NCBI GenBank assembly: GCA_023257655.1
Contig: JALRBQ010000090.1
Coordinates: 1 to 38,746 of the forward strand
Direction: 5' to 3'
From: Pseudomonadales bacterium
GTDB lineage: Bacteria > Pseudomonadota > Gammaproteobacteria > Pseudomonadales > Pseudohongiellaceae
Length of the DNA: 38,746 bases
Part shown: piece by piece, positions 28,587-38,191 of the stretch
How positions within the stretch are numbered: position 1 is the first letter of the stretch
How the letters are laid out: every line of letters starts with the position of its first letter
Position numbers and translations under genes: made by a program
The notes under the pieces: generated by a model
Databases searched by the model: none
What the model was told of the DNA's origin: nothing
The model's input: the letters and a program-made list of their open reading frames with translations, nothing else

Positions 28587-28612
28587 ATCTAGCGGGTGTG
28601 CAAGGAAGGCGC

Positions 28613-28641
28613 ATTCTAAGCACAGGCACCGGCACTGTCAA
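28613..28641 (-). promoter_or_regulatory. Strong promoter for tRNA-Ala
   Basis: On the minus strand TTGACA (28641-28636) and TAGAAT (28618-28613) are separated by exactly 17 bases. The GCGCC discriminator after the -10 is GC-rich, typical of stable RNA genes under stringent control. The start would be near 28606, about 20 bases before the mature tRNA. Confidence 0.8.
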
Positions 28642-28654
28642 TCGCAAGCGTCCC

Positions 28655-30139
28655 CTACCCCAACTCGCGGTATTCGCGCTCCAGGGTTTTTGCCTGTTTC
28701 TTCGAAATTCCGCCGAGCACGGCAATCGCGTGTCGCAATCTTGCCCGACTGATATCGATGCCGAGGATCGCGATTGATTCGATGACTGAAGCCGACACCG
28801 CCTTGCCGGTAATCGCGATAAACAGGGGAAATAACAAATCGCGAATCTTGATCTGCAGCGCCGCAGCCAATCCCTGCAGGCATTGCTCGACGCTGTCGCG
28901 ATCCCAGTGAGGTAGTTGTTCGAGTTGCCACAGCGCAAATTGAAGGATCTTCAGTTGCGTCTCCGTATCCAATTGCTTGTGCTCGAAGCTGGTAGCGACC
29001 AGTTGCGGCAAACCATTCAGAAAGAAACTTCCGAGATCTGCTACATCGGTCAGTCGCTCTACGCGCTGTTTGACCAGTGGCACGATTTTTAACAACTTTT
29101 GCCGATCAAAGGCCCAGTCGGCATAACGAGCGATAAATTGCTCATCACTCAAATCTTCGCGAATATACTTGCCGTTGAGCCAGTCCAGTTTCTCGATATC
29201 GAAAATCGGCCCCCCCAGAGAGACTCGGGACAGATCAAAATTGGCCACCATTTCTTCCTGCGTGAATTTTTCCTGTCCTGTGGGCATGGTCCAGCCCATC
29301 ATGCCAAGGTAATTCAACAAGGCTTCCGGCAAATATCCCATCGCCTGATAGTAGCCGACGCTAGTGGGGTTCTTGCGCTTGCTCAACTTGCTCTTGTCAG
29401 GATTTCGCAGCAATGGCATATGACAGAATATCGGGGGAGTCCAGCCAAAATAACGGTAGAGCAGGATATGTTTGGGCGTGGAGTTAATCCACTCTTCTCC
29501 CCGAATAACATGCGTGATGCGCATCAGGTGATCGTCGACTACATTGGCGAAATGGTAAGTCGGGTTGCCATCCGACTTGATGAGCACTTGCATATCAATC
29601 TGTGACCAGCTAATCGTGACCTTGCCACGCAACAGGTCATCAAACTCACAGTCGCCCTCAACAGGCACTCGCATGCGGATGACATGCTCCTCACCGTTGG
29701 CAAGCCGCGCATCGACCTCTGCTGCAGACAAGTGCAGGCAATGGCCGTCATAACCGACAGACTGCTTCGCTTCCATCTGCTGCTGACGCAAGCTATCGAG
29801 TCTCTCGGCACTGCAAAAGCAGCGGAACGCTTCACCACTGGCGAGCAAGGTCTGAATATGCGTCTGGTAAATGGCAGTCCGCTCACTCTGCCGGTACGGT
29901 CCGCATTCGCCTTCGCAACCAGGTCCTTCATCCCAGTGCAGACCCAGCCAGCGCAAAGCATTCAGGATGTCCTGCTCGGATTTTGCCGTCGAACGCACCT
30001 GATCGGTGTCTTCAATACGCAGAATGAATTGCCCCCCTGCCTGATGAGCGAAGCAACGATTGAACAAAGCGATGTAGGCGGTGCCAACGTGGGGATCACC
30101 TGTCGGTGATGGGGCTATACGAGTTCTTATTGGGTTCAT
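28655..30139 (-). CDS. gltX: Glutamyl-tRNA synthetase
   Basis: A 494-residue class I synthetase that charges tRNA-Glu. The HIGH-type motif is in [20 protein letters not shown], followed by [11 protein letters not shown], and the KMSKS-type motif is [14 protein letters not shown] at about residue 257. The C-terminal anticodon-binding part is complete. The first gene on its transcript, it has a -10 element at 30178-30173, and tRNA-Ala(GGC) follows it. The GDPHVGT form and full length favour GltX over the shorter Glu-Q tRNA(Asp) synthetase. Confidence 0.97.
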   Translation of the reverse strand: MNPIRTRIAPSPTGDPHVGTAYIALFNRCFAHQAGGQFILRIEDTDQVRSTAKSEQDILNALRWLGLHWDEGPGCEGECGPYRQSERTAIYQTHIQTLLASGEAFRCFCSAERLDSLRQQQMEAKQSVGYDGHCLHLSAAEVDARLANGEEHVIRMRVPVEGDCEFDDLLRGKVTISWSQIDMQVLIKSDGNPTYHFANVVDDHLMRITHVIRGEEWINSTPKHILLYRYFGWTPPIFCHMPLLRNPDKSKLSKRKNPTSVGYYQAMGYLPEALLNYLGMMGWTMPTGQEKFTQEEMVANFDLSRVSLGGPIFDIEKLDWLNGKYIREDLSDEQFIARYADWAFDRQKLLKIVPLVKQRVERLTDVADLGSFFLNGLPQLVATSFEHKQLDTETQLKILQFALWQLEQLPHWDRDSVEQCLQGLAAALQIKIRDLLFPLFIAITGKAVSASVIESIAILGIDISRARLRHAIAVLGGISKKQAKTLEREYRELG

Positions 30140-30172
30140 TGCCTGAATTTAGGGCGCGAGAATAAGGCGCTG

Positions 30173-30178
30173 ATTATA
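30173..30178 (-). promoter_or_regulatory. -10 element of gltX
   Basis: A perfect TATAAT on the minus strand, about 34 bases before the gltX ATG. No good -35 lies 16-18 bases upstream; a TTGACG occurs 25 bases away, which is too far. Confidence 0.5.
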
Positions 30179-30310
30179 CGCGATTGCAGCCTGATTCCTA
30201 TGCCGTCAAGGCAGTGAAATGCGATGGGGCAGCAAGCGGTTTTGGCCACCAGTGGGTATCAGGCGGCAGAATATTGCATAATAACGCACTCACTTACTGA
30301 ACCGAAGCCG

Positions 30311-31279
30311 ATGCCTGCCTATTCCCACAGATTCTGTGTCGCACCGATGATGGACTGGACTGATCGCCACGATCGGGTTTTTCTGCGGCTGTTCTCTGCG
30401 AATACCCTGCTCTACACCGAGATGGTCACCAGCGCCGCTTTACAACATGGTGATGCCGGTTATCTGTTGAAATACAGCCAGATCGAGCAGCCGGTTGCCC
30501 TGCAACTGGGAGGCAGCGATCCGCGCCAGCTGGCCCAGGCGGCAGCCACCGGTGCCGCCGCCGGATATGCCGAAATCAATCTCAATGTCGGCTGCCCCAG
30601 CGATCGCGTGCAATCCGGTGCCTTCGGCGCCTGCCTCATGGCGGAACCGGGTCTGGTCGCCGACTGCGTCGCAGCGATGCAAGCCAGCGTGAGTATCCCC
30701 GTCACAGTCAAGTGTCGCATTGGTATTGATGACAGGGATTCGGAAGCGGAACTGTTTGATTTTGTCGACACGGTAGCCTCAGCAGGGTGCACTACGTTTA
30801 TCATCCACGCGCGCAAGGCGATTCTGAGCGGCTTGAGCCCAAAGGAGAATCGGGAGATTCCGCCCCTCAATTATGAACGCGTGTTTGGTGTGAAGTCGCA
30901 GTTTCCACATCTGAGCATCGTGATTAACGGGGGCATTACAACACTGGACCAGGCCTCGGATTTGCTGCAACGAGTCGATGGAGTCATGCTTGGACGAGAG
31001 GCTTACCAGAATCCCTATGTCTTGCACGAAGTAGACAGCAAACTGTTTGGGGCGGCACCAAAATCACTTTCGCGACTGGATTATTTGCAGCAATACCTGC
31101 CTTATGTGGAGTCAGAATTACAGCAAGGCACTCCACTGCGACACATGGCGAGACATCTTATGGGATTGTTCAAAGGACAATCTGGCGGCAAGCTATTTCG
31201 GCGCCATCTGAGCGATAACTGTCACAGGTCAGATGCTTCAATTGGCGTCTTGCTTGACGCTGCGGCTTTTGTCTCCTGA
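30311..31279 (+). CDS. dusA: tRNA-dihydrouridine synthase A
   Basis: A 322-residue FMN enzyme that reduces uridines 20/20a in the D-loop of tRNAs. HRFCVAPMMDWTDRHDRVFL, TLLYTEMVTSAALQHGD, LQLGGSDPRQLA and NLNVGCPSDRVQSGAFGACL (catalytic Cys95) are specific for DusA rather than DusB or DusC. IHARKAILSGLSPKENREIP and INGGITTLDQA are also present. I chose the ATG at 30311 because family members begin at this point; the upstream frame to 30224 is not conserved-looking. It is divergent from gltX and followed by a TerB-like gene 29 bases on. Confidence 0.94.
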   Translation: MPAYSHRFCVAPMMDWTDRHDRVFLRLFSANTLLYTEMVTSAALQHGDAGYLLKYSQIEQPVALQLGGSDPRQLAQAAATGAAAGYAEINLNVGCPSDRVQSGAFGACLMAEPGLVADCVAAMQASVSIPVTVKCRIGIDDRDSEAELFDFVDTVASAGCTTFIIHARKAILSGLSPKENREIPPLNYERVFGVKSQFPHLSIVINGGITTLDQASDLLQRVDGVMLGREAYQNPYVLHEVDSKLFGAAPKSLSRLDYLQQYLPYVESELQQGTPLRHMARHLMGLFKGQSGGKLFRRHLSDNCHRSDASIGVLLDAAAFVS

Positions 31280-31308
31280 GTCACAGCAATCACCAAAGAG
31301 AGCCCAGC

Positions 31309-31776
31309 ATGTTCGACAGTATCAAAAGCTTTTTCGAAATGAATCTCGCAATCGCAAGCAACAAGGACGATGCAGCGCTGCTCAGCAAACTGGATCTCGC
31401 TAGTGCCGCATTGCTGGTCGAAGTGATGCGCAGTGACCATCACATGGATACCAGGGAAACAGAAGAGATTCTGGATGTGTTACGCAGCTGTCTCGATGTC
31501 TCCGAACAGGATCTGACAGACATTCTCACACTCGCGCAAGCTGAAGCCAGGCAGGCAACTTCCCTGTATGAATTTACCCGATTGATTAATGACGGCTACG
31601 ATTACGAGCAAAAACTGATTCTGGTAAGAAACCTGTGGCGCGTTGCCTATGCCGACAAGGCACTGGACAAATATGAGGATCACCTGATTCGCAAGATCGC
31701 GGACCTGATCTACATTAGTCACAGCGATTTTATTCGGATGAAGCTGGAGGTCAGGGATGCGTGTGGAGCCAGCTGA
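31309..31776 (+). CDS. TerB-like / DjlA-N-type helical protein
   Basis: A 155-residue all-helical soluble protein resembling the TerB family: LLVEVMRSDHHMDTRETEEI carries the acidic/His metal-binding motif, and RNLWRVAYADKALDKYEDHL with IADLIYIS is the second half of the repeat. The family name comes from tellurite resistance clusters, but stand-alone chromosomal copies like this one are common and of unknown role. It probably forms an operon with dusA (29-base gap). No other ter genes are present, so tellurite resistance should not be assumed. Confidence 0.75.
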   Translation: MFDSIKSFFEMNLAIASNKDDAALLSKLDLASAALLVEVMRSDHHMDTRETEEILDVLRSCLDVSEQDLTDILTLAQAEARQATSLYEFTRLINDGYDYEQKLILVRNLWRVAYADKALDKYEDHLIRKIADLIYISHSDFIRMKLEVRDACGAS

Positions 31777-31788
31777 GTCGGTGCCCTT

Positions 31789-32478
31789 TTAGAAACCACC
31801 AAACTCGTCTTCAACCTTGCCATCGGTTACGAGAAATTCTCGGCGCTGGATATAGGCCTCGCGCACAAATAGATAGCGATCTCCGGAAATCAGATCATCC
31901 AGGGCCAACAAACCAGCTCGGCTATCAGTTTCCTTGGTCAGGAACAGGGTCAGTTTCAGGGACTCGTCCTCATGATACTGGATCGGATTGAACAGTGTAT
32001 CCAGTACCAGCCCGACTGAATCACGCAAGTTACTTGCTCCGAACACTGGCAGCATGACATACGGCCCAGTCCCGACCCCCCAACGTCCCAGGGTCTGTCC
32101 GAAGTCTTCCTCGTGCTTCTCCAACCCAAAACCGGTCGCAAAATCGAAGATCCCCGCGACACCAATCGTGGAATTGACGAAGAAGCGCCCGGAGTCTGAC
32201 AGGGCGTCATCCAGCTTCAATTGCAGCAGGTCGTTGACGAACACATTGATATCATCAATGTTGCTGAAAAAATTGCCAATGCCCTGCCGCGCCACGCGGG
32301 GTACGAATAAGGTATAGGTACGTGCGACCGGTTTGACGAGCAATTGGTCGAAGAAATCATTCAGGCGGAAGATCCGCTCATTGGTGCGTTGCCAGGGATC
32401 AGGATTCTGGGCGAATGCAAGACCAGGGCACAATACTATGCCAAACAGACAAAGTGAAACTGCTGCTCTCATCGTCAT
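31789..32478 (-). CDS. mlaA: MlaA (VacJ) family outer-membrane lipid asymmetry protein
   Basis: A protein of about 229 residues that in E. coli removes phospholipids from the outer leaflet of the outer membrane and hands them to MlaC. Family features are NPDPWQRTNERIFRLNDFFD, VARQGIGNFFSNIDDINVFV, LDDALSDSGRFFVNSTIGVA, EDFGQTLGRWGVGTGPYVML and FGASNLRDSVG. The start at 32478 lies 34 bases after the hrpA stop; an ATG at 32472 is an alternative, and the longer frame to 32643 overlaps hrpA. The signal peptide ends in GLAFA-QN and has no lipobox cysteine, unlike the lipoprotein MlaA of E. coli. The other mla genes are elsewhere. Confidence 0.9.
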   Translation of the reverse strand: MTMRAAVSLCLFGIVLCPGLAFAQNPDPWQRTNERIFRLNDFFDQLLVKPVARTYTLFVPRVARQGIGNFFSNIDDINVFVNDLLQLKLDDALSDSGRFFVNSTIGVAGIFDFATGFGLEKHEEDFGQTLGRWGVGTGPYVMLPVFGASNLRDSVGLVLDTLFNPIQYHEDESLKLTLFLTKETDSRAGLLALDDLISGDRYLFVREAYIQRREFLVTDGKVEDEFGGF

Positions 32479-32512
32479 GTGAATACCCGGACTGCCATCC
32501 CTTCCTTTTGCC

Positions 32513-35500
32513 TTAGCTTCCTGTGCCAGCGGCGCCGGTGCGCTGTCTCGCAATGGTTTCAAGCTGTTTATCCAAACGCTTTTCAGATACTGCCATTCTC
32601 GTACCGAGTTGTTGTGCAAACAGAGACACCCTGAATTCCTCAATCATCCAGCGCAAGGTCAGTACTGCCGCTCTGTCTTTTGTCGATGCTCTGTCCTGCT
32701 CACGGCGGTATTTCTGCCAAAAGGAATCAATCAGCCGGGTGTGATTTTCATCTTTCTCACCGAAGTGCGGCACCTTGCTCAGCCGCAATTCGATGGCTGC
32801 CAAATAACGCGGGAATTCCTGCAAACGTATGAGACCTGTTTCGAGCAGAAAATTGTCACTTATCAGAGCATTTAGTTGATTGTCGATATCCTTTCGCAGA
32901 TATCCCAGGCGGTTGTCATCGATTGCATCCAGGGATCTGCAGATTGCACTTCGGGTCTGCAGAATCTGGGCTAACAAGCGCTCGAGTTTGTCGCCACACG
33001 TTATTATGCTGGGCTTGCTATTGTTCAACGCCTGATCGAACTCAGGGGCACTTCGCACAGTGAGATCTTCAAGCTGGAAGGCAGCAACGTAGCTGGCGCC
33101 TATTGCCTGTTCTACCAGATTTCCCTGGTTTGCCGGCAGTAGCAGAGCATGTTTGTTAGCAAAGCGCGTGAACTGCTTGTTAAGCATATTCCTTTGCTGC
33201 ACGCTGCGCAGCATGAAGAGCCGCATTAATCCCTGTCGGTGCGCGTAGTCCGCAGCCGTTTCATCCTCGAACAGTCTGACATCCACCGCCGCCCCACGAT
33301 CAACCAGTGCTGGATAGCGAATGATGACCAAATCCTCGCCTATCTCCACCTGCTTTGGCAATACCCCGAAATTCCACTCTGTGACCCCAGTCACCTCAAG
33401 TGCATGTCGAGTCTCGCCGCTTGAATTCTCGACTTCCTTAGTCGGCAAGACCCGCGCAAGAGTTTGTCGAATTCGATCCAAATCGGCATCAAATGCGATC
33501 TGCTTCTGCTGCTCGTCGAGCACCCTGATCTTGATCTGCAAGTGTGCTGGCAATTCCACCTGCTCCAGCAGGCTTCGCTCAATATCCACCCTTGCAAACC
33601 GGCGCAGTTGCACCAGTAACGCGGCAATGACATCGCCGTCTTCACGCCGCAACTGAGGCAGTATGCTGTCGACAAAGCCACTGACGGGGATGAATTTTGT
33701 CCGCATGGACTTGGGCAGACCCTTGACAAGACTGATGCACTTTTCCCGGAGGATGCCCGGCACAGCCCAGTCGACATCCGTTTTCGAAAGCTGATTGAGG
33801 ATTGCCAGTGGCACGTCCAGGGTAGCTCCGTCCGCCGTTTCGCCGGGCGCAAATCGGTAGCTGATGGCGATCCGGTTGTGCTGCAGAGGTGCCGAGTCGG
33901 GATAGGCATCCAGTTGCGACAGAGCCGAGTCAGCATCCAGCAAGGCAGCCTGCGTCATCAGCAGCGTATCCGGCTCAGTCTTGGCCTGCTCGCGCCACCA
34001 AAGATCCAGTTGTCGGGTGGACGCAACATGGTCGGGGATGCGGGCCGCGAAGAAATTCACAATATCGCGTTCGCTTACCAGCAAATCCGGTCGCCGCAGC
34101 TTTTCCTCCTGTTTTGCCAACGATTGCAGAAACTCCCGATTGCGTCGCAGGAACGGCAATCTGCTCTCAATTTGCTCGGCAGCCAAACCCTCACGAATAA
34201 AGATATCCCGTGCTCCGGCCGGGTCAATCGGCGCGAACCGAATCAGCGATTTTTCAATAATAACAAGGCCATATAACTTAACCTTCTCGTAAGCCATCAC
34301 TTCCTGACGTCGCTTGCTCCAGTGCGGCTCGAAGTGCTCCCGCTTCACCAGATGCAGCGCGGCCTGCTCAACCCATTCTGGCTCGATTCTGGCAGCCATC
34401 GTGGCAAAGGTATCGGAAGTCTCTATCTGCTCACCCGTCACGATCCATTTGGGGGGTTTTGCTGCCAACACCGACGAGGCAAACAGGGTGAATTTGCGAT
34501 TACGACTCCCGAGAAAGGTTTTGCGTTCGTCCAGACAGGCGATCTGGTTCAGCGATCCGGTGATGATACTCTGATGAATGGCGGCATAAGTCGCAGGCTC
34601 ACGGTTCAGCCTCATGCCCAATTTCTGGCAGCTGAGCAGCAGCTGCCGATGCAGCTCTCGCCATTCCCGCATGCGCATGAAATTCAGAAAATGATTTTTG
34701 CAGTATTTACGCAACTGACTCTGGGTCAGATTCTGTCGCTCCTGTTCATAAGCCTCCCAGAGATTCACGAGGCTCAGAAAGTCGGAATCAGGATGGTTGA
34801 ACACGGCCAGTCGCTGCAGGGCCAAGGCCCGGTTCTCCTGGGAAATTTCCCGTGGGTCCTGACTGCTCAGTGCACTCACGATAATGAGAATTTCACGCAA
34901 ACAACGCTGCTTGTTGGCAGCTATCAGCATGCGGGCGTGACGTGGGTCCACGGGCAGGATAGCCATATGCCGCCCGATATCCGTCAAAGCCTGCCCTGGT
35001 GTCAGCGCGTTGAGCTCGATCAGCAGTCGGGTGCCTTCGTTAACGGCCTTCTGTTCCGGTGGTTCGAGAAAGGGGAAGGACTCAGGCTCACCGAGCCTGA
35101 GATGCTTCATGCGCAGGATCACCGAGGCCAGATTCGTGCGCCTGATCTCAGGGTCGGTGAACGCCGGACGGGAGGCAAAATCGGCTTCGGAATAGAGGCG
35201 GATACACACCCCATTGGCCAGACGACCGCAGCGACCCTTGCGCTGGTTTGCACTGGCCTGCGAGATCGGCTCAATCGGTAATCGCTGTACCTTGCTCTGT
35301 AAGCTGTAGCGACTGATTCGAGCCAGACCGGTATCGATGACATAGTTGATGCCGGGCACCGTGAGAGATGTTTCGGCAACATTCGTTGCCAGCACGATTC
35401 GACGCCCGGTATGCCCCTGGAATATCCGAATCTGTTCGGATTGGCGTAGTCGTGCGTAGAGAGGCAGGATCTCGGTATTCTTGAGTTTCTGCTTGCGCAA

Positions 35501-36466
35501 GAAGTTCGCAGCATCGCGAATGTCCCGTTCGCCGCTCAGAAACACCAGCACGTCGCCACTGGATTGTTGCTGCTGCCGATCCAGTTCTTCGATCTCACGA
35601 AGAGCCCGCAGGATGCCGTCTTGCTGCTCTGCCTCATCCCCTGCCTCAGTCGTCTCTCCATGCAATGGAGCGTACCGGGTTTCCACAGGATAACTGCGTC
35701 CAGATACCGAGACGATAGGTGCGTCGTGAAAATGCCTGGAGAATTTCTCCACATCGATAGTAGCGGATGTGATTACAAGTTTCAGATCCGGGCGTTTAGG
35801 CAATAGCTGATACAAGAATCCTAACAAAAAATCTATGTTTAATGAGCGCTCGTGTGCCTCATCGATAATTAACACCTCGTACTGGTTCAGAAAGCGGTCC
35901 GTCTGAATCTCGGCCAACAAGATGCCATCTGTCATCAACTTGAGGTAGGTCGAATCTGACACCTGCTCGTTAAACCGCACCTGAAAGCCAACGCCGGCTC
36001 CCGGTGGACTGCCCAGTTCTTCAGCGATCCGGTTGGCTACCGAAATCGCCGCTAATCGTCTGGGCTGTGTGTGGCCGATCAGTCCGCGCCGCCCGAATCC
36101 GGCTCCCAGACAAATTTTGGGCAATTGTGTCGTCTTGCCCGATCCAGTATCCCCGGCTACGATCAAAACTTGATGCGCAGCCAGCAGCTTGCCGATTTCA
36201 TCCGCACGCTGGCTCACTGGCAAGCTGGGTGGGTAGTGGATTTGTGCCGGGATCGCTGCTTGCCGGCGCTCACACAATTGAACGGAATCGGCAATGGCCA
36301 GAGACAACGCAGTCAAGTCAGCGTCGTTGATTGGGCCGCGGTGAGCAAGCCGCTCTAACTCCGAGAGCTTGCGAGTCAACCGGTGGGAGTCCCGTAGCGC
36401 ACAACCGGATAACGCCTCGCGCAAGGACGCCAGAGTGCGAAATGTCTGGGCGTTGGGATTTGACAT
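32513..36466 (-). CDS. hrpA: ATP-dependent RNA helicase HrpA
   Basis: A very large DEAH-box helicase of 1317 residues (E. coli HrpA is about 1300). Walker A is GDTGSGKTTQLP (about 105-116), the DEAH motif is IIDEAHERSLNIDFLLG (about 200-216), motif III is VITSATI and motif VI is QRKGRCGRLANG. HA2 and OB-fold regions follow, and the long C-terminal DUF3418 extension typical of HrpA is complete. HrpA has been linked to rescue of stalled ribosomes and mRNA processing. It appears to be followed by mlaA in the same direction. Confidence 0.97.
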   Translation of the reverse strand: MSNPNAQTFRTLASLREALSGCALRDSHRLTRKLSELERLAHRGPINDADLTALSLAIADSVQLCERRQAAIPAQIHYPPSLPVSQRADEIGKLLAAHQVLIVAGDTGSGKTTQLPKICLGAGFGRRGLIGHTQPRRLAAISVANRIAEELGSPPGAGVGFQVRFNEQVSDSTYLKLMTDGILLAEIQTDRFLNQYEVLIIDEAHERSLNIDFLLGFLYQLLPKRPDLKLVITSATIDVEKFSRHFHDAPIVSVSGRSYPVETRYAPLHGETTEAGDEAEQQDGILRALREIEELDRQQQQSSGDVLVFLSGERDIRDAANFLRKQKLKNTEILPLYARLRQSEQIRIFQGHTGRRIVLATNVAETSLTVPGINYVIDTGLARISRYSLQSKVQRLPIEPISQASANQRKGRCGRLANGVCIRLYSEADFASRPAFTDPEIRRTNLASVILRMKHLRLGEPESFPFLEPPEQKAVNEGTRLLIELNALTPGQALTDIGRHMAILPVDPRHARMLIAANKQRCLREILIIVSALSSQDPREISQENRALALQRLAVFNHPDSDFLSLVNLWEAYEQERQNLTQSQLRKYCKNHFLNFMRMREWRELHRQLLLSCQKLGMRLNREPATYAAIHQSIITGSLNQIACLDERKTFLGSRNRKFTLFASSVLAAKPPKWIVTGEQIETSDTFATMAARIEPEWVEQAALHLVKREHFEPHWSKRRQEVMAYEKVKLYGLVIIEKSLIRFAPIDPAGARDIFIREGLAAEQIESRLPFLRRNREFLQSLAKQEEKLRRPDLLVSERDIVNFFAARIPDHVASTRQLDLWWREQAKTEPDTLLMTQAALLDADSALSQLDAYPDSAPLQHNRIAISYRFAPGETADGATLDVPLAILNQLSKTDVDWAVPGILREKCISLVKGLPKSMRTKFIPVSGFVDSILPQLRREDGDVIAALLVQLRRFARVDIERSLLEQVELPAHLQIKIRVLDEQQKQIAFDADLDRIRQTLARVLPTKEVENSSGETRHALEVTGVTEWNFGVLPKQVEIGEDLVIIRYPALVDRGAAVDVRLFEDETAADYAHRQGLMRLFMLRSVQQRNMLNKQFTRFANKHALLLPANQGNLVEQAIGASYVAAFQLEDLTVRSAPEFDQALNNSKPSIITCGDKLERLLAQILQTRSAICRSLDAIDDNRLGYLRKDIDNQLNALISDNFLLETGLIRLQEFPRYLAAIELRLSKVPHFGEKDENHTRLIDSFWQKYRREQDRASTKDRAAVLTLRWMIEEFRVSLFAQQLGTRMAVSEKRLDKQLETIARQRTGAAGTGS

Positions 36467-36499
36467 GGTCGAATCTGGGTTACCGGTGTGTTTGATCAG

Positions 36500-36514
36500 G
36501 CAGCCGACGGCTGC
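36500..36514 (-). repeat. Short hairpin between fadD and hrpA
   Basis: GCAGCC and GGCTGC form a perfect 6-bp stem around a 3-base loop in the 87-base gap after fadD. There is no U-tract, so it is at best a weak terminator. Confidence 0.3.
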
Positions 36515-36553
36515 GAACGGCAGCTAGTTTAGCAGGCGCAGACAGATTGTAAG

Positions 36554-38191
36554 CTAGCGCAATTCACGACGAATAACCTTGCCTACATTAGATTTGGGCA
36601 GATCGTCGACGAACTGGATTTCACGCGGCATCTTGTAGGCCGTCAGGTGTTTCTTGCAATGTTCGATGATCTGCGGTGCCGTCAGATTCGGATCCTTACG
36701 CACCACGAATAATTTGATCGCCTCACCAGTTTGCTCATTGGGGACGCCGATCACGGCACTATCCAGAACTCCGGGATGTTCATTGACGCACGCCTCAACT
36801 TCACTGGGGTATACGTTAAAGCCGGAAACCAGCACCATGTCCTTCTTGCGGTCAACGATGGAAATGTAGCCATCCGCATCGATTTCGGCATAGTCGCCCG
36901 TGTGAAACCAGCCGTCGGTCGTCAGCACCTCGCGAGTTGCCGCTTCCTGTTGCCAGTACCCCAGCATGACTTGAGGCCCGCGAATGCAGAGTTCTCCCCG
37001 CTCACCCTCGCCCACCTCGCGGCCTGCATCGTCCACCAGTTTGATCTCGGTTTCCGGTACGACGGGACCCACCGTGCCGAGTTTTGCCTTGCCCGGGATA
37101 TTCACTGCGACAACAGGCGAACATTCTGTCAAACCATAGCCCTCGAGAATCTCGCAGCCCGTGACTTCCTGCCATTGCCGTGCGATTGGGGCAGACATCG
37201 CCATACCGCCTGCGCCGCAAAATTTCAGGGCAGAAAAATCAACACTGGCAAGATCAGCGCGGCGCAGCAGCGTCAGATACAGAGTGTTAATACCCACGAA
37301 GCCGTTGATAACGGTCTTCTTCAGCAACTTGATCAGGCCATCCAGGTCGCGTGGATTGGTAACTAGAATGGTGTGATTTCCGGCATAAGGCATCGCCAGG
37401 CAATGCAACATAAAGGCATAACTGTGATACAAGGGCAACGGCGCCGCGATGGTCTCCGATTTATCCCTTATCACGAGGAGACAGCGCACGCGTAATTGCA
37501 TCATATTCGCGATGAGATTGTTGTGACTCAGCATCGCGCCTTTTGCAACACCGGTGGTCCCTCCGGTATACAGCAACACCGCCAGATCATTACCCGCGCT
37601 GACGCCAGTCGGCCGAACATAAGCGGCCGAAGTTTTCAACGTGTGCATGAAATCAACGGCTCCGGGCAGTGTGTAGGCTGGCACCAGCTTCTTGAGGTAT
37701 TTAACACCTAAATTCATCACTAAGCGGCGCAGGGGTGATTGCAGATCGCCCAACTTTGTCACGATGACGGTTTCAATCGAGGTGTTGGCAAGGATTTGCT
37801 GCAACTTGTCACAGAAGTTTTCCAGTATCACGACCGCCTTGGCACCGGAATCAGCAAATTGGTGCTGCATTTCAGTCGGTGTGTACAGCGGGTTTGTATT
37901 CACCACCACCAAGCCAGCCTTGAGCGCGCCATAGAGCACAGCGGGAAATTGCAGGACATTGGGTAACTGCAACGCAATCCTGTCCCCAGCTTTGAGCGAT
38001 GTATGTTGTTGCAGATAGGCAGCGAAGCGATCGCTGAGGCTATCGATCTCGCCGAACGTGAGCGTTCGAGCGAAGCAGGTGAATGCAGGCAGGTCGGCAT
38101 GTTCCGCGAAAACAAAATCCATCACTTCAATCAGTGATGTGTATTGATTTGGCCGCATGGCCTCGGGTAAATATTCCATTGTTTGAATCAC
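36554..38191 (-). CDS. fadD: Long-chain fatty acid--CoA ligase
   Basis: A 545-residue AMP-forming acyl-CoA synthetase that activates free fatty acids for beta-oxidation or lipid synthesis. The ATP-binding motif is LLYTGGTTGVAKGAMLSHNN (about 207-226), EGYGLTECSPVV is motif II, DGWFHTGDYAEIDADGYISI is the FACS signature, and KSNVGKVIRREL holds the catalytic lysine near the end. The frame can start at GTG 38191, sharing a base with the upstream stop, or at ATG 38179 four codons later. Several FadD paralogues are usual in such bacteria, so the gene symbol is by similarity only. Confidence 0.93.
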   Translation of the reverse strand: MIQTMEYLPEAMRPNQYTSLIEVMDFVFAEHADLPAFTCFARTLTFGEIDSLSDRFAAYLQQHTSLKAGDRIALQLPNVLQFPAVLYGALKAGLVVVNTNPLYTPTEMQHQFADSGAKAVVILENFCDKLQQILANTSIETVIVTKLGDLQSPLRRLVMNLGVKYLKKLVPAYTLPGAVDFMHTLKTSAAYVRPTGVSAGNDLAVLLYTGGTTGVAKGAMLSHNNLIANMMQLRVRCLLVIRDKSETIAAPLPLYHSYAFMLHCLAMPYAGNHTILVTNPRDLDGLIKLLKKTVINGFVGINTLYLTLLRRADLASVDFSALKFCGAGGMAMSAPIARQWQEVTGCEILEGYGLTECSPVVAVNIPGKAKLGTVGPVVPETEIKLVDDAGREVGEGERGELCIRGPQVMLGYWQQEAATREVLTTDGWFHTGDYAEIDADGYISIVDRKKDMVLVSGFNVYPSEVEACVNEHPGVLDSAVIGVPNEQTGEAIKLFVVRKDPNLTAPQIIEHCKKHLTAYKMPREIQFVDDLPKSNVGKVIRRELR

